From positions 303,109 through 367,108 of the forward strand of contig CBDCTW010000024.1 in NCBI GenBank assembly GCA_965222425.1: a DNA stretch of 64,000 nt. The letters run 5' to 3'. The translations under genes were made by a program, and so were the position numbers. This DNA is from CBDCNP01 sp965222425 (GTDB taxonomy: Bacteria; Acidobacteriota; Vicinamibacteria; Marinacidobacterales; DATDRI01). Under the pieces are notes generated by a model. The model did not search any database. It saw only the letters and a list, made by a program, of their open reading frames with translations, and was not told where the DNA came from. This document shows, piece after piece, positions 1 to 8,810 of the stretch (positions are counted from its first letter, which is position 1; every line of letters begins with the position of its first letter).

Positions 1-464
1 CACCAGGGGTTACCGAGACCTCCGTACACAGTCGTCATGTTCTCGATTCCAGCGTTGAGATCGCGCATCCATCCGGCGCCGGTGATCCAGTAGAATTTCT
101 TGTTGACATCCCGACGGTACGACCCCCTGACGCGGTACCTATCGGTGTCGATATCTGCCGTCTCGTCCTCGACCACTGCGAACTCGCCCGAGCCGGAAAC
201 GGCGGCCAACCGGTCGTCGGTGGTCCGGGTGCGAAGTCCGCTGAATCTGAACTCGAGCGTGGCGTTCTCCCAGTTCCGGGTAAGCTGGTCGTCGAAGGTG
301 CAGGTCGATGTGTGTGAGTTCCCCCCGGTGACGACGAGCCCTAGGTCGGCGACGTTAGACCAACCGATTTTCTTCTTCTCCTCCTCTTCTTGGCCAAGCG
401 CTTCTTCCCATGAAGTTAGCGTCAGAATAGTGGATACAATCGTGGTAAATACCTTCGCTTTCAC
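1..464 (-). CDS. DUF481-type outer-membrane protein, partial
   Basis: The reverse strand carries an open frame that runs off the left edge of the window. It starts with GTG at 464-462, preceded by a strong Shine-Dalgarno GGGAGG five bases upstream. A short hydrophobic, signal-like N-terminus (VKAKVFTTIVSTILTLT) is followed by a Lys/Glu-rich stretch and then GWSNVADLGLVVTGGNSHTS. That last segment matches the first beta-strand region of the DUF481 family (YdiY-like, salt-stress-associated outer-membrane barrels), and alternating polar and aromatic strands follow. The C-terminal part lies outside the window. The family is outer-membrane located with poorly defined function. No ATG alternative is better placed. 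Confidence 0.7.
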   Translation of the reverse strand, partial: MKAKVFTTIVSTILTLTSWEEALGQEEEEKKKIGWSNVADLGLVVTGGNSHTSTCTFDDQLTRNWENATLEFRFSGLRTRTTDDRLAAVSGSGEFAVVEDETADIDTDRYRVRGSYRRDVNKKFYWITGAGWMRDLNAGIENMTTVYGGLGNPW

Positions 465-801
465 CTTGTCCTCCCGAATTCCGCTCCCGCTAGATATCAA
501 TAGCTTCTGTTTTCGTGAGAAGATTCCGGGCGATTATAGCCGGGTGGTCACACCCGGGTGTATTGTCTCGGCAAGACTGAGGCTGGCACGAGCTCTCTCC
601 TCCGACTCTTCATGACACACGTGTCGTCGCGCCTGTCGAACCGCCTAGTGAAGATCTAGACGTTGCCGCCGATCTCACGTTACGACTGCCGTAACTGGCA
701 CAATCTTCAAGAGCCCATAGGAGTGGCTGCGACCCGATATTGAGCCGAAGCGCTTCTCAGCCCGGGGCTCAAGTGCTAACTGGTAGTATAAAAGAAGGTT
801 C
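465..801. other. Intergenic region between the DUF481 gene and the IS element
   Basis: Apart from the candidate promoter and inverted repeat at 533-557 I see no gene, RNA or repeat here. Open frames in this stretch are short and have no ribosome binding site. Confidence 0.5.
533..557 (-). promoter_or_regulatory. Candidate promoter and operator-like inverted repeat upstream of the DUF481 gene
   Basis: On the reverse strand a perfect TATAAT lies at 538-533, about 70 bases upstream of the GTG start. Just upstream of it is the inverted repeat CCGGGTG (540-546) GTCA CACCCGG (551-557), in the spacer where a repressor would act. I see no good -35 hexamer, so the promoter is only tentative. Confidence 0.3.
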
Positions 802-851
802 ACAGATCTGGGGATGTCCCGCCGGATGTTGAATTTGGGGTAGCGGCGGCT
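802..851. repeat. Left terminal inverted repeat of the IS256-type element, with target duplication
   Basis: ACAGATCT at 802-809 is repeated directly at 2271-2278 and is read as an 8-bp target-site duplication. The element end starts GGGGATGTCCCG at 810 and remains alignable, with small gaps, to the inverted right end through GTTGAATTTGG and GGTAGCGGCGGC. Confidence 0.8.
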
Positions 852-2270
852 CCTTGGCCGGCCTAAGAATAGGTCTGCCAATAAACCGTCTCCAGAGGGG
901 GACAAGGAGCCACCAATGCCTAGGAAATCAAAGAAGCCAGTAAGAAAGCAAACGCACTCGCCTACGGGCAAGGTAGTTGGCCAAGTCGGTCAGATACTGC
1001 TACCGATGATAGCTGGGATCGCGGCCACGAAGGCGGATCTGACGGAATGGGTGTACGAGCAAGGACTGACAGCTCTGCACCTACTGCTCAGAGAGGACGC
1101 CGAGGAGATCGCGGGGCTCAAGGGCAAGCACGAGAAGGAGCGAACTCATAACCACTGGGGGAGCACGAACGGAGAGCTGAGCTTCGGTGGTCGTCGCATC
1201 CAAGTGTCGCGACCTCGAGTTCGCTCGAAGTCGGGCGCGGAGGCGTCGCTTCCACACTTCGAAGCCTTCCGCGAAGAAGACCCGCTTCCAGAGCGAGTGT
1301 TGAATCAGATCTTGGTGGGCGTATCGACCCGAAATTACGAATCGAGTCTGGACAAACCCGCGGCCAAGTTGAAGTCTCGTGGCACGAGTAAGAGTGCCGC
1401 CAGCCGTCACCTCGTGAGCCAGACGACTAAGAAGCTCGAGGAATACCTGTCTCGGCGGCTAGAGGAGTTCGAGCTTGCGGCACTGATGCTGGATGGCCTT
1501 GAGGTGGCCGGACAGACCGTCGTCGTAACTCTAGGTATTACAATAGATGGAACGAAGGTGCCCCTGGGTATATGGCTGGGCTCGACGGAAAACTCCCGGG
1601 TGTGCACCGCGATGTTGCAGGACCTTCTCGAGCGAGGCTTGCGCGTCGATGAGTCGATTCTCTGCGTAGTGGACGGAGGCAAAGGCATCCGCAAGGCACT
1701 CGTCGACGTTTTGGGGGACCTCGCGGTCATCCAAAGGTGCCAGATCCATAAACTCCGAAATCTTCGCTCGTACCTTCCCAAGTCTCGTCACGCCTACGTG
1801 CTCCAGACGATGAAGGAAGCCTACAAGTGCAAGAGTGCCGACAAGGCGCGCAAGCGACTTCAGGCATTGGTGTCGTGGCTCGAGCGAAACGGCTACGACG
1901 AAGCTGCCGGAAGCCTTCGTGAAGGGATGGAAGAAACACTCACGGTCGTGAAGCTCGCGCCGCCCGCCTTACTTCGCCAGTCTCTTGCCACGACGAACGC
2001 CATTGAGAATCTCAACGGAACCATTCGCAGAGTATCGAGAAACGTCAAGCGTTGGAAGAGTCCTTCCATGGTTCGCCGATGGACCGCTCTTGGCGTCGTC
2101 ACCGCGCAGAAAAAGTTCCGGCGTATCAAAGGCTATCGCCATATGGGCGCTCTCGTTCACGCGCTTAGAAGCAAACAGAAATCTCTTGACAGCGATGAGT
2201 TTGCTGCCTAAGAGTATTCACAGGTGCCGCCGCTACCCGACCAAATTCAACAGCGGCCGGGACATCCCCG
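810..2270 (+). mobile_element. Complete IS256-family insertion sequence
   Basis: This element of about 1.46 kb holds a single intact transposase gene, imperfect terminal inverted repeats of about 40 bases, and flanking 8-bp direct repeats (ACAGATCT). Direct repeats of 8-9 bp are normal for the IS256 family. The intact frame and matching duplications point to a fairly recent insertion that may still be active. The insertion lies between the DUF481 gene and the promoter of the downstream esterase and interrupts no recognisable gene. Confidence 0.9.
916..2211 (+). CDS. IS256-family (mutator-type) transposase
   Basis: This 431-residue protein catalyses cut-and-paste or copy-out transposition of its element. 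The DDE residues are visible: Asp in MLDGLEVAG, Asp in CVVDGGKGI, and Glu in TTNAIENLNG. The family's C-x2-H motif is present as RCQIHKLRN. The N-terminus is very basic (MPRKSKKPVRK), fitting DNA binding. Length is typical of the family (about 400-430 residues). The ATG follows AAGGAGCCACCA with good spacing. The gene fills almost the whole element and shows no frameshift. Confidence 0.95.
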   Translation: MPRKSKKPVRKQTHSPTGKVVGQVGQILLPMIAGIAATKADLTEWVYEQGLTALHLLLREDAEEIAGLKGKHEKERTHNHWGSTNGELSFGGRRIQVSRPRVRSKSGAEASLPHFEAFREEDPLPERVLNQILVGVSTRNYESSLDKPAAKLKSRGTSKSAASRHLVSQTTKKLEEYLSRRLEEFELAALMLDGLEVAGQTVVVTLGITIDGTKVPLGIWLGSTENSRVCTAMLQDLLERGLRVDESILCVVDGGKGIRKALVDVLGDLAVIQRCQIHKLRNLRSYLPKSRHAYVLQTMKEAYKCKSADKARKRLQALVSWLERNGYDEAAGSLREGMEETLTVVKLAPPALLRQSLATTNAIENLNGTIRRVSRNVKRWKSPSMVRRWTALGVVTAQKKFRRIKGYRHMGALVHALRSKQKSLDSDEFAA

Positions 2271-2278
2271 ACAGATCT
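2225..2278. repeat. Right terminal inverted repeat of the IS256-type element, with target duplication
   Basis: The reverse complement of 2225-2270 (CGGGGATGTCCCGGCC, then TGTTGAATTTGG and GGGTAGCGGCGGC) matches the left end with a few mismatches and gaps. ACAGATCT at 2271-2278 is the second copy of the target duplication. Confidence 0.8.
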
Positions 2279-2365
2279 CGATGGCTAAGGCAAGAAAGGC
2301 GGGGGAGGAAGGAGTTACCGATTCGCAATCGCTGCCAAGCGACGGAGACGACGCAAAGTGTATCG

Positions 2366-2394
2366 TTGACTCTCACTTCAAAATACCCTATAGA
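2366..2394 (+). promoter_or_regulatory. Sigma-70-type promoter for the esterase gene
   Basis: TTGACT (2366-2371) and TATAGA (2389-2394) are separated by exactly 17 bases, close to the housekeeping consensus. It lies about 55 bases upstream of the GTG start at 2449, just beyond the IS256-type insertion. Confidence 0.6.
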
Positions 2395-2448
2395 AGACTC
2401 CCGTTTGTTCTCTAAGCAATGAAGGTCGTACCTCTCGAGGAGGAAATC

Positions 2449-3573
2449 GTGCTCAAGAACCAATCGAAACGTATTCCTGCAGGCGCGCTTGTCTTTGCAG
2501 CGCTGGCGATCACGGTGACGGCGCCCTCGGCCGCCATGGCTCCAGGTTTCCTGACCTATCAGACGGTCCACAGCCCAGGCTTGGAAGATAACCTTTTGGG
2601 GGATTCGCCGAATCGACAGGTCATGGTCTACTTGCCTCCCCGCTACACCAGCTCCCAAAAGCGTTACCCGGTCGTTTATCTTCTACACGGGTTTAACGGA
2701 ACCAATACCTCGTGGCGAGATGGGAGCTATCAGGGCTTCAATATTCAAACAGCCATGAACCAGCTGATCGGCGAGGGCAAGATCCAAGAGATGATGGTGG
2801 TCATGCCAGACGGTCGCAATGCCTATGGCGGCTCCTATTTCGTCAACTCGCCCGTGATCGGCAATTGGGAGGACTTTGTTGCCCGCGACTTAGTCAAGTA
2901 CATCGACGACACGTATAGAACGCTCCCCGACGCAAGCAGCCGGGCTGTTGTCGGCCAGTCGATGGGTGGATACTCCGCGCTCTACATTGCGATCAAGAAC
3001 GCGGACGTCTTTAGCGCCGTTTACGGGCTCAGTGCCTGTTGTTTGGATATGGTGAAAGACGTCGAAGCCGGCAATCCCGAGTGGATTCCGACCATCCAGG
3101 CCAAAGACAGGAAAGGCCTGGTCCAGAGTCATTTGACCACGCCCAGCCACGGAAACTATCCACACGCGCTCACCGCATTGGCGGCAGGCTTGTCTCCCAA
3201 CCCCGACAAACCTCCCCTTTTCGTCGATTACCCTTTCGAGATCGTGAACGGCAAGGTCCGGCGTAACGAAAGCGCTTACAATAAATGGTTAGAGAATTTT
3301 CCGGTCCACATGGTCGACAAATATCGCTCCAACCTTCTCAAACTGAAAGGGATCCGTTTTGCTACCGGTATGTCCGACCACTTACAGCACATCCCGGCGG
3401 GCAACCGGGCCTTTTCGCAGGCGCTGACCAAGGCCGGAATTCCGCACGAGTTCGAGTTGGATAGCGCCACCCATGGTGAGCTCGTGCGTGAGTGGATGGA
3501 GACCAGAGTCTTACCTTACTTCTCCCTGATCCTGACGCACCAGAGGGCGGTGTGGGAGGCGCCGGAGTCCTAA
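2449..3573 (+). CDS. Secreted alpha/beta-hydrolase, putative esterase (PF00756 type)
   Basis: This is a predicted exported serine esterase of the esterase-D/antigen-85 type. I choose GTG at 2449 because GAGGAGG lies five bases upstream; an in-frame ATG at 2419 has no binding site. The N-terminus then reads as a signal peptide ending near SAAMA. Visible features are RYPVVYLLHGFNG (oxyanion-hole strand), the nucleophile elbow VVGQSMGGYSALY, and a late ATHGELVREW holding the likely catalytic His. Length of about 374 residues suits the family. Substrate cannot be read from sequence. It has its own promoter and is convergent with the dipeptidase gene. Confidence 0.8.
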   Translation: MLKNQSKRIPAGALVFAALAITVTAPSAAMAPGFLTYQTVHSPGLEDNLLGDSPNRQVMVYLPPRYTSSQKRYPVVYLLHGFNGTNTSWRDGSYQGFNIQTAMNQLIGEGKIQEMMVVMPDGRNAYGGSYFVNSPVIGNWEDFVARDLVKYIDDTYRTLPDASSRAVVGQSMGGYSALYIAIKNADVFSAVYGLSACCLDMVKDVEAGNPEWIPTIQAKDRKGLVQSHLTTPSHGNYPHALTALAAGLSPNPDKPPLFVDYPFEIVNGKVRRNESAYNKWLENFPVHMVDKYRSNLLKLKGIRFATGMSDHLQHIPAGNRAFSQALTKAGIPHEFELDSATHGELVREWMETRVLPYFSLILTHQRAVWEAPES

Positions 3574-3588
3574 CCAGCTCTGAATCGC

Positions 3589-4827
3589 TCAAAGAGTCCT
3601 ATCGCCTAGCCGAACCGCCGTTTCTTCCGCCGCGGCTAGAACTCGGAGCGCGTTTTCGCCGAGAACCTTTCGCAAGTCCGCTTCGGAATAACCGCGCCGG
3701 GCAAGCTCCACGGTGAGGTTGGGATAGTCTCCCACATCCTTCATCCCTTCCGGAAAAGTAGGTGCGCCGTCGAAGTCCGAGCCGGGGCCGACGTGATCAA
3801 TCCCGGCCACCTCGACGACGTGATCGATGTGATCGGCGAGGCGCGCGAGCGGTGTCTCGGAGCCTCCCAGATTCCAAACCCAGTTCTTTACGAACTTCCA
3901 GCCGGTGCTCTTGTCGGGGTCCAGATACATCGTGAAAAAATTGATCATCACCACGCCGTCATTGTTCGCCAAGGCTCGGAGCATGTCGTCGGAAAGGTTT
4001 CGAGGATGATCCGCGATCGCCCGCACCGAGGAGTGAGATGCCATCACCGGAGCACGGGTGACCTCCATGACGTCCCAACAAGTCTCGTCGGCAACGTGCG
4101 AGATGTCCACGATCATCCCCAGACGATTCATCTCACGGACGACCTCGCGACCGAAATCGGACAACCCGCCGTGGTGGGGGACGTCGGGATCGTCGATATC
4201 GCCGGACGAGTCCGCCCAACCGTGGCTGAAGCTATGGGTGAGCGTCATGTACCAGACTCCCCTTTCATAGAAGAGCTGCAGGTTCGCCGGGTCGTCCTCG
4301 ATGACGTGCCCGCCTTCAAGTCCCATGAGCGCGGCAAGCTTGCCATCGGAAACGATTCTTCGCACGTCTTCAGTAAAAACTGCCATCTCGGCGGCGTCGG
4401 CGTGACGATCCACTTGCTCTTGGAGCGTGTCGATAATGTCCAGCGCCCGCTGCCGCGCTTTCCCAGGTTCGCCAGGATCGTAGAAATCGGGACTCACCCA
4501 AATCGAAAAGAAAGGTGCATCGAGGCCGCCCTTGCGAATCCGGGCCAGGTCGGTGCTCGTGCGAAGGCTATCGCCTTCGGGCCGCCGAGGGAGCGACGGA
4601 AAAGCGAAGTAGAACCAGGGGGTGCGATCGCTCTCTTCATCGCCATCCATCCTGAGATCGAAACCGAAGTCGATCATCATTAACGGCAGATCATTGTGTC
4701 CGTCGACGAGGATGGCTTCCTCGTGAATCTGGAGAGCACGCGCCGGCTCGGTCTGCAGTTTTCCCCCCGCGGCTGCCGCAAGCAGCAAAACCGCTAAGCC
4801 GAAGGGGCTGAAAAGAGGGCGCTTCAT
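3589..4827 (-). CDS. Membrane dipeptidase, peptidase family M19
   Basis: This is a zinc-dependent dipeptidase of the renal dipeptidase family, which hydrolyses dipeptides (some members cleave D-amino-acid-containing ones). A hydrophobic N-terminus (LAVLLLAAAAGG) indicates export or lipid-independent anchoring. The metal-site motifs are in order: DGHNDLP, LEGGHVIED, DISHVADE, SHSSVRAIADHPRN and GPGSDFDGAP. Length of 412 residues is normal. The gene converges on the upstream esterase with only 15 bases between stop codons and faces away from the ArsM relic. Confidence 0.92.
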   Translation of the reverse strand: MKRPLFSPFGLAVLLLAAAAGGKLQTEPARALQIHEEAILVDGHNDLPLMMIDFGFDLRMDGDEESDRTPWFYFAFPSLPRRPEGDSLRTSTDLARIRKGGLDAPFFSIWVSPDFYDPGEPGKARQRALDIIDTLQEQVDRHADAAEMAVFTEDVRRIVSDGKLAALMGLEGGHVIEDDPANLQLFYERGVWYMTLTHSFSHGWADSSGDIDDPDVPHHGGLSDFGREVVREMNRLGMIVDISHVADETCWDVMEVTRAPVMASHSSVRAIADHPRNLSDDMLRALANNDGVVMINFFTMYLDPDKSTGWKFVKNWVWNLGGSETPLARLADHIDHVVEVAGIDHVGPGSDFDGAPTFPEGMKDVGDYPNLTVELARRGYSEADLRKVLGENALRVLAAAEETAVRLGDRTL

Positions 4828-4893
4828 GGGCGGATTCTAGCACCTAGTTGCACTCGTGGTCCGCTTCCTGGCAGAATACCGAGGAGGGCATAC

Positions 4894-5630
4894 ATGAAAG
4901 TACCGAGCAAACCAGCCGTTGATATCGACGCGCTCCGTGAGGCGATCCAAGAGGAGTACGAAACGGTCGCGTGTGAGCCTCAAAAGGGATTTCACTTCCA
5001 TACCGGCCGCTCTCACACCCAGCGCGTTGGGTACAACGAGGAGTGGCTAGAAGGTGTTCCCGAGGATCCATCGCGTCGTTCGCGGGAACGGGAAATCCGT
5101 TCAGCTTGGGCGAGCTTCGGCCGGGAGAGCGGGTCGTAGACGTCGGATGCGGAGCCGGCATCGACATTACGGAAGGCATGGTAAAGAAGGCTCAGACGGG
5201 CGCCGGTGAGGCCGGAGTCAAGAACACCGAGTTCCAGCAAGGCTATGGAGAGAAACTACCCGTCGAGGATGGTTGGGCGGATGTCGTGATCTCGAACGGT
5301 GTGCTCAACCTGATGCCCGACAAGCGGACGGCTCTCTCCGAAATGGCGCGGGTCCTCAAACCAGAAGGACGATTACAGATCGCCGACATCGTTGTCCAGA
5401 GAGCGGTTCCCGAAGATGCTAAGGAGAGCATCGATCTCTGGACTGGGTGAATCGCCGGCGCTCTGCTGGAAGTAGAGCTCGAAGCCACGGTCGTGGCAGC
5501 CGGATTCAAAGACTTCGAGATTACGTGGCGGGCCCCAATCTATAAGGACGCGCCGCAGCGCTCGAGCGCGGAGAGCTTCGGTACACTAGGCGTCAACTTT
5601 AGAGCCAAAAAGGCCAACGAGCGCCGCTGA
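4894..5630 (+). pseudogene. Arsenite methyltransferase (ArsM-like) relic
   Basis: Two frames together encode most of an ArsM-type SAM methyltransferase. The N-terminal part ends near EEWLEGVPE. The second frame continues IASFAGTGNPFSLGELRPGE, then VVDVGCGAGID, then EGMVKKAQ. Damage is threefold: a one-base loss near 5065 in GAGGATCC; an in-frame deletion of roughly 20 codons between GCGAGID and ITEGMV, which removes the acidic beta-2 loop of the SAM site; and TGA at 5448-5450. That TGA lies in LWTG-stop-IAGAL, exactly where homologues carry an arsenic-binding Cys. The tail runs to TGA at 5628-5630. Loss of the SAM loop argues for a dead gene. Confidence 0.75.
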
Positions 5631-5643
5631 CGAATCCCGGAGT

Positions 5644-7374
5644 ATGAAGCATCTGGACGGCGCCACTGTTGAAGTCGTCCGCAGCTATCTCTTCTCCGCC
5701 GCCAATGAGATGCGGCGCACTCTCATACGCACCGCTTTCAACCCCGTTATCTACGAGATCCTGGATTTCGGAATTTCCATTTATGATCGCCAGCTAGAGC
5801 CCATCGCCGAGGCTCCCAGCATGCTAACGTTTCTGGGCAGCAACGACTACGCGATCCGCAAAGGTGTCGAGTACATCGGTGAGGAGAACCTTGATGCGGG
5901 CGACATCGTCATCCTCAACTACCCCTACTGGAACTCCGCTCACGCTTCGGACGTCACACTCTTCGCGCCGGTGTTCGCCCCCGGCGCAAATCGGCCCTTC
6001 GCCTACACCTGCATCCGCGCGCATTGGATGGACCTCGGCGCGAAGGATGCCGGCTACGTCCTCGATTCCACCGACATGCATCAAGAAGGGCTCATCTTTC
6101 CAGGAACCAAGGTCTACAAAAAAGGTAAGTCCGATCCGCAAATCATCGATATCATCCGTTTCAACTCGCGCATGCCGGACCTGGTGTTGGGAGACCTCCA
6201 CGCTCAGGTCGCGTCCACACGCACCGGCGAGCGAAGACTAGTCGAGATCCTGGAGAAATTCGGCCGAGAAACTCTCGACACCACGGTAACCCAAATACTG
6301 GATCACGGAGAACAACTCTCTCTCAACGCTCTAAAGGAGCTTCCGCGAGGCACCTGGAGTGCCGAGGGCTTTCTCGACGATGACGGCGTGACGGACGAGA
6401 TGATACCCATACGGGTCACCGTCACTATCGACGGGGAGCGCTTCAAGGTGGATTTCACGGAGTCTTCAGGAGCGGTTGCGGGGCCGGTGAACGTTCCCTT
6501 TGGAGCGACCGTGACGCTCTGCAGGGCGCTCTTCAAAGCGCTGACCACTCCTCACTCACCGGCCAACGCCGGGAACTTCCGGCCCCTCGAGGTTGTCGCT
6601 CCCCCCGGAAATCTCTTCCATGCCGTCTACCCCGCGGCGACGTTCACACTGTGGACTGTAACCGTCGCCATGGAGCTGGTCGCAAAAGCACTGGCTCAGG
6701 GGATGCCCGACCGGGTTCCCGCTTCCTCCGGCGGCGACGTCGTCGGTTTCATGATGGTGGGGATTCACCCGGACACCAAGCAGTTCTTCGCGGTAAGCAA
6801 CAACGACCCTATCGGTTGGGGTGCGACGATCGACCATGATGGCTCGAATGGCCTCAGCCACCCACTCCAGAGCGTGGTGCGCAATACGCCGGTTGAGGTT
6901 CTGGAGACCAAGACCGGGATGTTTATCGAGCGTTTCGAGCTCAGGAAGGACAGCGGCGGAGCCGGCAGGTTCCGGGGCGGACTCGGCATCGGGCTGGAAG
7001 TCCGTTTCATCTCCGACGGCGAGTTTCTATCGGTGACCAAAAAGTCCAAGACCCGCCCTTGGGCGCTTGCGGGAGGCACCGAGCCAGAGCCCCACGGGAT
7101 GATCTTGTTTCCCGGGATGTCGCGTGAAAAGAGAGTGGGAACCTACCGTCTCCGGGTCTCTGTCGGAGACCGCATCCGCAGCATCACTGCAGGTGGTGGA
7201 GGATTCGGCAAACCCACCGAACGAGATCCGAAACGAGTTTTGAACGACATCCTCGATGGCTACGTGTCCCAGAAGGCAGCCCGCGAAGTCTACAAGGTTG
7301 TGGTCAGCGAAGGGCAGGTGGACCACAAGGCGACCGGGAGTTTACGGAGCGGGAGAACGTCTCGCACGGAATAG
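5644..7374 (+). CDS. hyuB: HyuB-like hydantoinase B / oxoprolinase subunit
   Basis: This 576-residue protein belongs to the hydantoinase B family, one subunit of ATP-dependent N-methylhydantoinase, 5-oxoprolinase and acetone carboxylase-like enzymes. Characteristic segments are ANEMRRTLIRTAFNPVIYE near the start, GDIVILNYPYWNSAHASD, and the Gly-rich late region GGAGRFRGGLGIGLEVRF followed by TAGGGGFGKP. Length is typical. The usual partner HyuA (ATP-binding subunit) is not adjacent on either side, so it must be elsewhere or the protein works alone. It lies directly downstream of the ArsM relic with about 13 bases between them. Confidence 0.9.
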   Translation: MKHLDGATVEVVRSYLFSAANEMRRTLIRTAFNPVIYEILDFGISIYDRQLEPIAEAPSMLTFLGSNDYAIRKGVEYIGEENLDAGDIVILNYPYWNSAHASDVTLFAPVFAPGANRPFAYTCIRAHWMDLGAKDAGYVLDSTDMHQEGLIFPGTKVYKKGKSDPQIIDIIRFNSRMPDLVLGDLHAQVASTRTGERRLVEILEKFGRETLDTTVTQILDHGEQLSLNALKELPRGTWSAEGFLDDDGVTDEMIPIRVTVTIDGERFKVDFTESSGAVAGPVNVPFGATVTLCRALFKALTTPHSPANAGNFRPLEVVAPPGNLFHAVYPAATFTLWTVTVAMELVAKALAQGMPDRVPASSGGDVVGFMMVGIHPDTKQFFAVSNNDPIGWGATIDHDGSNGLSHPLQSVVRNTPVEVLETKTGMFIERFELRKDSGGAGRFRGGLGIGLEVRFISDGEFLSVTKKSKTRPWALAGGTEPEPHGMILFPGMSREKRVGTYRLRVSVGDRIRSITAGGGGFGKPTERDPKRVLNDILDGYVSQKAAREVYKVVVSEGQVDHKATGSLRSGRTSRTE

Positions 7375-7376
7375 CA

Positions 7377-8513
7377 CTACGTTACTGTCCTCGCGTGAAC
7401 CAGGTTCCGCCGTTTCCGTCGAAGCTCTCCCCTTCTCCCCAGATGACGTGATTCGCACCTTCTCCGTCCACCGCCATCTCTAGATAGTCCCCAAATCTGC
7501 TGCCCACCTCCGGGGAGGTCTCCCGCGTTGTAGGCGATCATGATCCTGCCGCCGACATCGATCGCAAGAGTGGCCGACGGACCGAGAAACCCGAAGTAAC
7601 AGCCCTTCGCCCAAGGAAAATCGGCCATTTCCCGCGAGGTATCCACGTGATGGGTACTCCAAGAGCCTCCTTCGTCCGTTGACTTGAGCACGTTGATATG
7701 GGAGTCGCCCTCGTACCTCTGACTGTAGTCCACCGCGGCGAGGTAGACCTCTCCATTCGGAGCCACCGCTCCTCCGGTATGAAACCAGTATCGAGAATCC
7801 CGGCTTGTGCGGTGGGGTCTCTTGAAAGTTCGGCCGTAGTTATGGGACGCGACGACGTAGCTGTCGCTCGAGTTGAATCCAGTGTAGACGTCGCGGCCGT
7901 CGTCGGAGATTACCAACCATGGCTTATCGGACCAGCGCGGCCCGTTTTTTCCTCTTATCGGCTTGGGTTTGGTCCAACTGACACCGAGGTCCGAGGATTT
8001 TTGGAAAACCACTCCGAGGCGCAAGCCTTGAAGATAGGCCGCATAGATCGTTCCGTCCAAAGCAACTTCGATCTGTGGATCGTGCTGGGAGCCCGGTACG
8101 GGCGCGGGGTACACGCCGTCGTCCCAAGTGCGGCCACTATCACTCGAGCGGTGAAACACGATGGCGGGATCGGCGCATCCGTCGCAAGCCGGCACGTCGT
8201 ATCGTGTCGTGAGTTGATAAATGTACGACGCGCCCGGATCGGCGGCGATGGCAGGCTCCCAGTCGACGTGCTTGCTCCAAAGCCGTTCCGAGTCCCACCC
8301 CGGAGCCCCGAGAGATTTCACTGGTGTGGCGAGGATGTCGATGGGTGCGGAATAGCCGGGCGTTCCTCTACTAACATGCTCTTCCGCTCGTGTCGGGGAG
8401 TTGGGTGGCCGAACATTTCTTCGGCTCACGACCACCCCGGCGCCCACCGCGACCAAGCACAAGAGAGCCCCGGATGCTCCGAGAGACCGCCTTGTCATCC
8501 GTGCGGACACCAT
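7377..8513 (-). CDS. Secreted Asp-box (BNR/sialidase-like) beta-propeller protein, C-terminus frameshifted
   Basis: A signal anchor (LGASGALLCLVAVGAGVVV) precedes a propeller with repeated Asp-boxes: SSDSGRTWDD, KSSDLGVSWTKP, SHNYGRTFKRP and STDEGGSWSTH. Such folds occur in sialidases and in many non-enzymatic secreted proteins; no sialidase arginine triad can be assigned, so substrate is unknown. The last 27 residues are an Arg-rich nonsense tail. A one-base shift in the G-run near 7490 restores QQIW-DYLEMAVDGEGANH, then GEGESFDGNGGTWFTRGQ, ending at TAA 7384-7382. That is clearly the original C-terminus. Confidence 0.7.
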   Translation of the reverse strand: MVSARMTRRSLGASGALLCLVAVGAGVVVSRRNVRPPNSPTRAEEHVSRGTPGYSAPIDILATPVKSLGAPGWDSERLWSKHVDWEPAIAADPGASYIYQLTTRYDVPACDGCADPAIVFHRSSDSGRTWDDGVYPAPVPGSQHDPQIEVALDGTIYAAYLQGLRLGVVFQKSSDLGVSWTKPKPIRGKNGPRWSDKPWLVISDDGRDVYTGFNSSDSYVVASHNYGRTFKRPHRTSRDSRYWFHTGGAVAPNGEVYLAAVDYSQRYEGDSHINVLKSTDEGGSWSTHHVDTSREMADFPWAKGCYFGFLGPSATLAIDVGGRIMIAYNAGDLPGGGQQIWGLSRDGGGRRRCESRHLGRRGELRRKRRNLVHARTVT

Positions 8514-8810
8514 CTCTTTATTGTAGGCATCTATTGAACTTACGTCTATGACATGACCGGAAGTGACCCCGATCGTAGGGCAACACCCCGTCGACTTTTG
8601 TTACTTTGTTACGGGAGTTTCCCCACAGGCTCGTAGCCGTTTACCCTCTCTTGTTTGCAATGTGGACCCATGCGTTTTTCCTCTAACCCACGCGAGAGAA
8701 ATCAGTTCTGGGAACCGGCGAAGTCCCCCAAGGGGCGGGCACAATTTTTGCCCTAAGCATCATTTGAGGCGTCGTATCCCCAGCCTCGTGCCTCCAGAAG
8801 ACAAGAAACC
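8514..8810. other. Intergenic region upstream of the kinase gene
   Basis: This 297-base stretch separates the divergent Asp-box and kinase genes. I see no RNA gene or convincing promoter. Short frames here lack a ribosome binding site. Confidence 0.4.
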
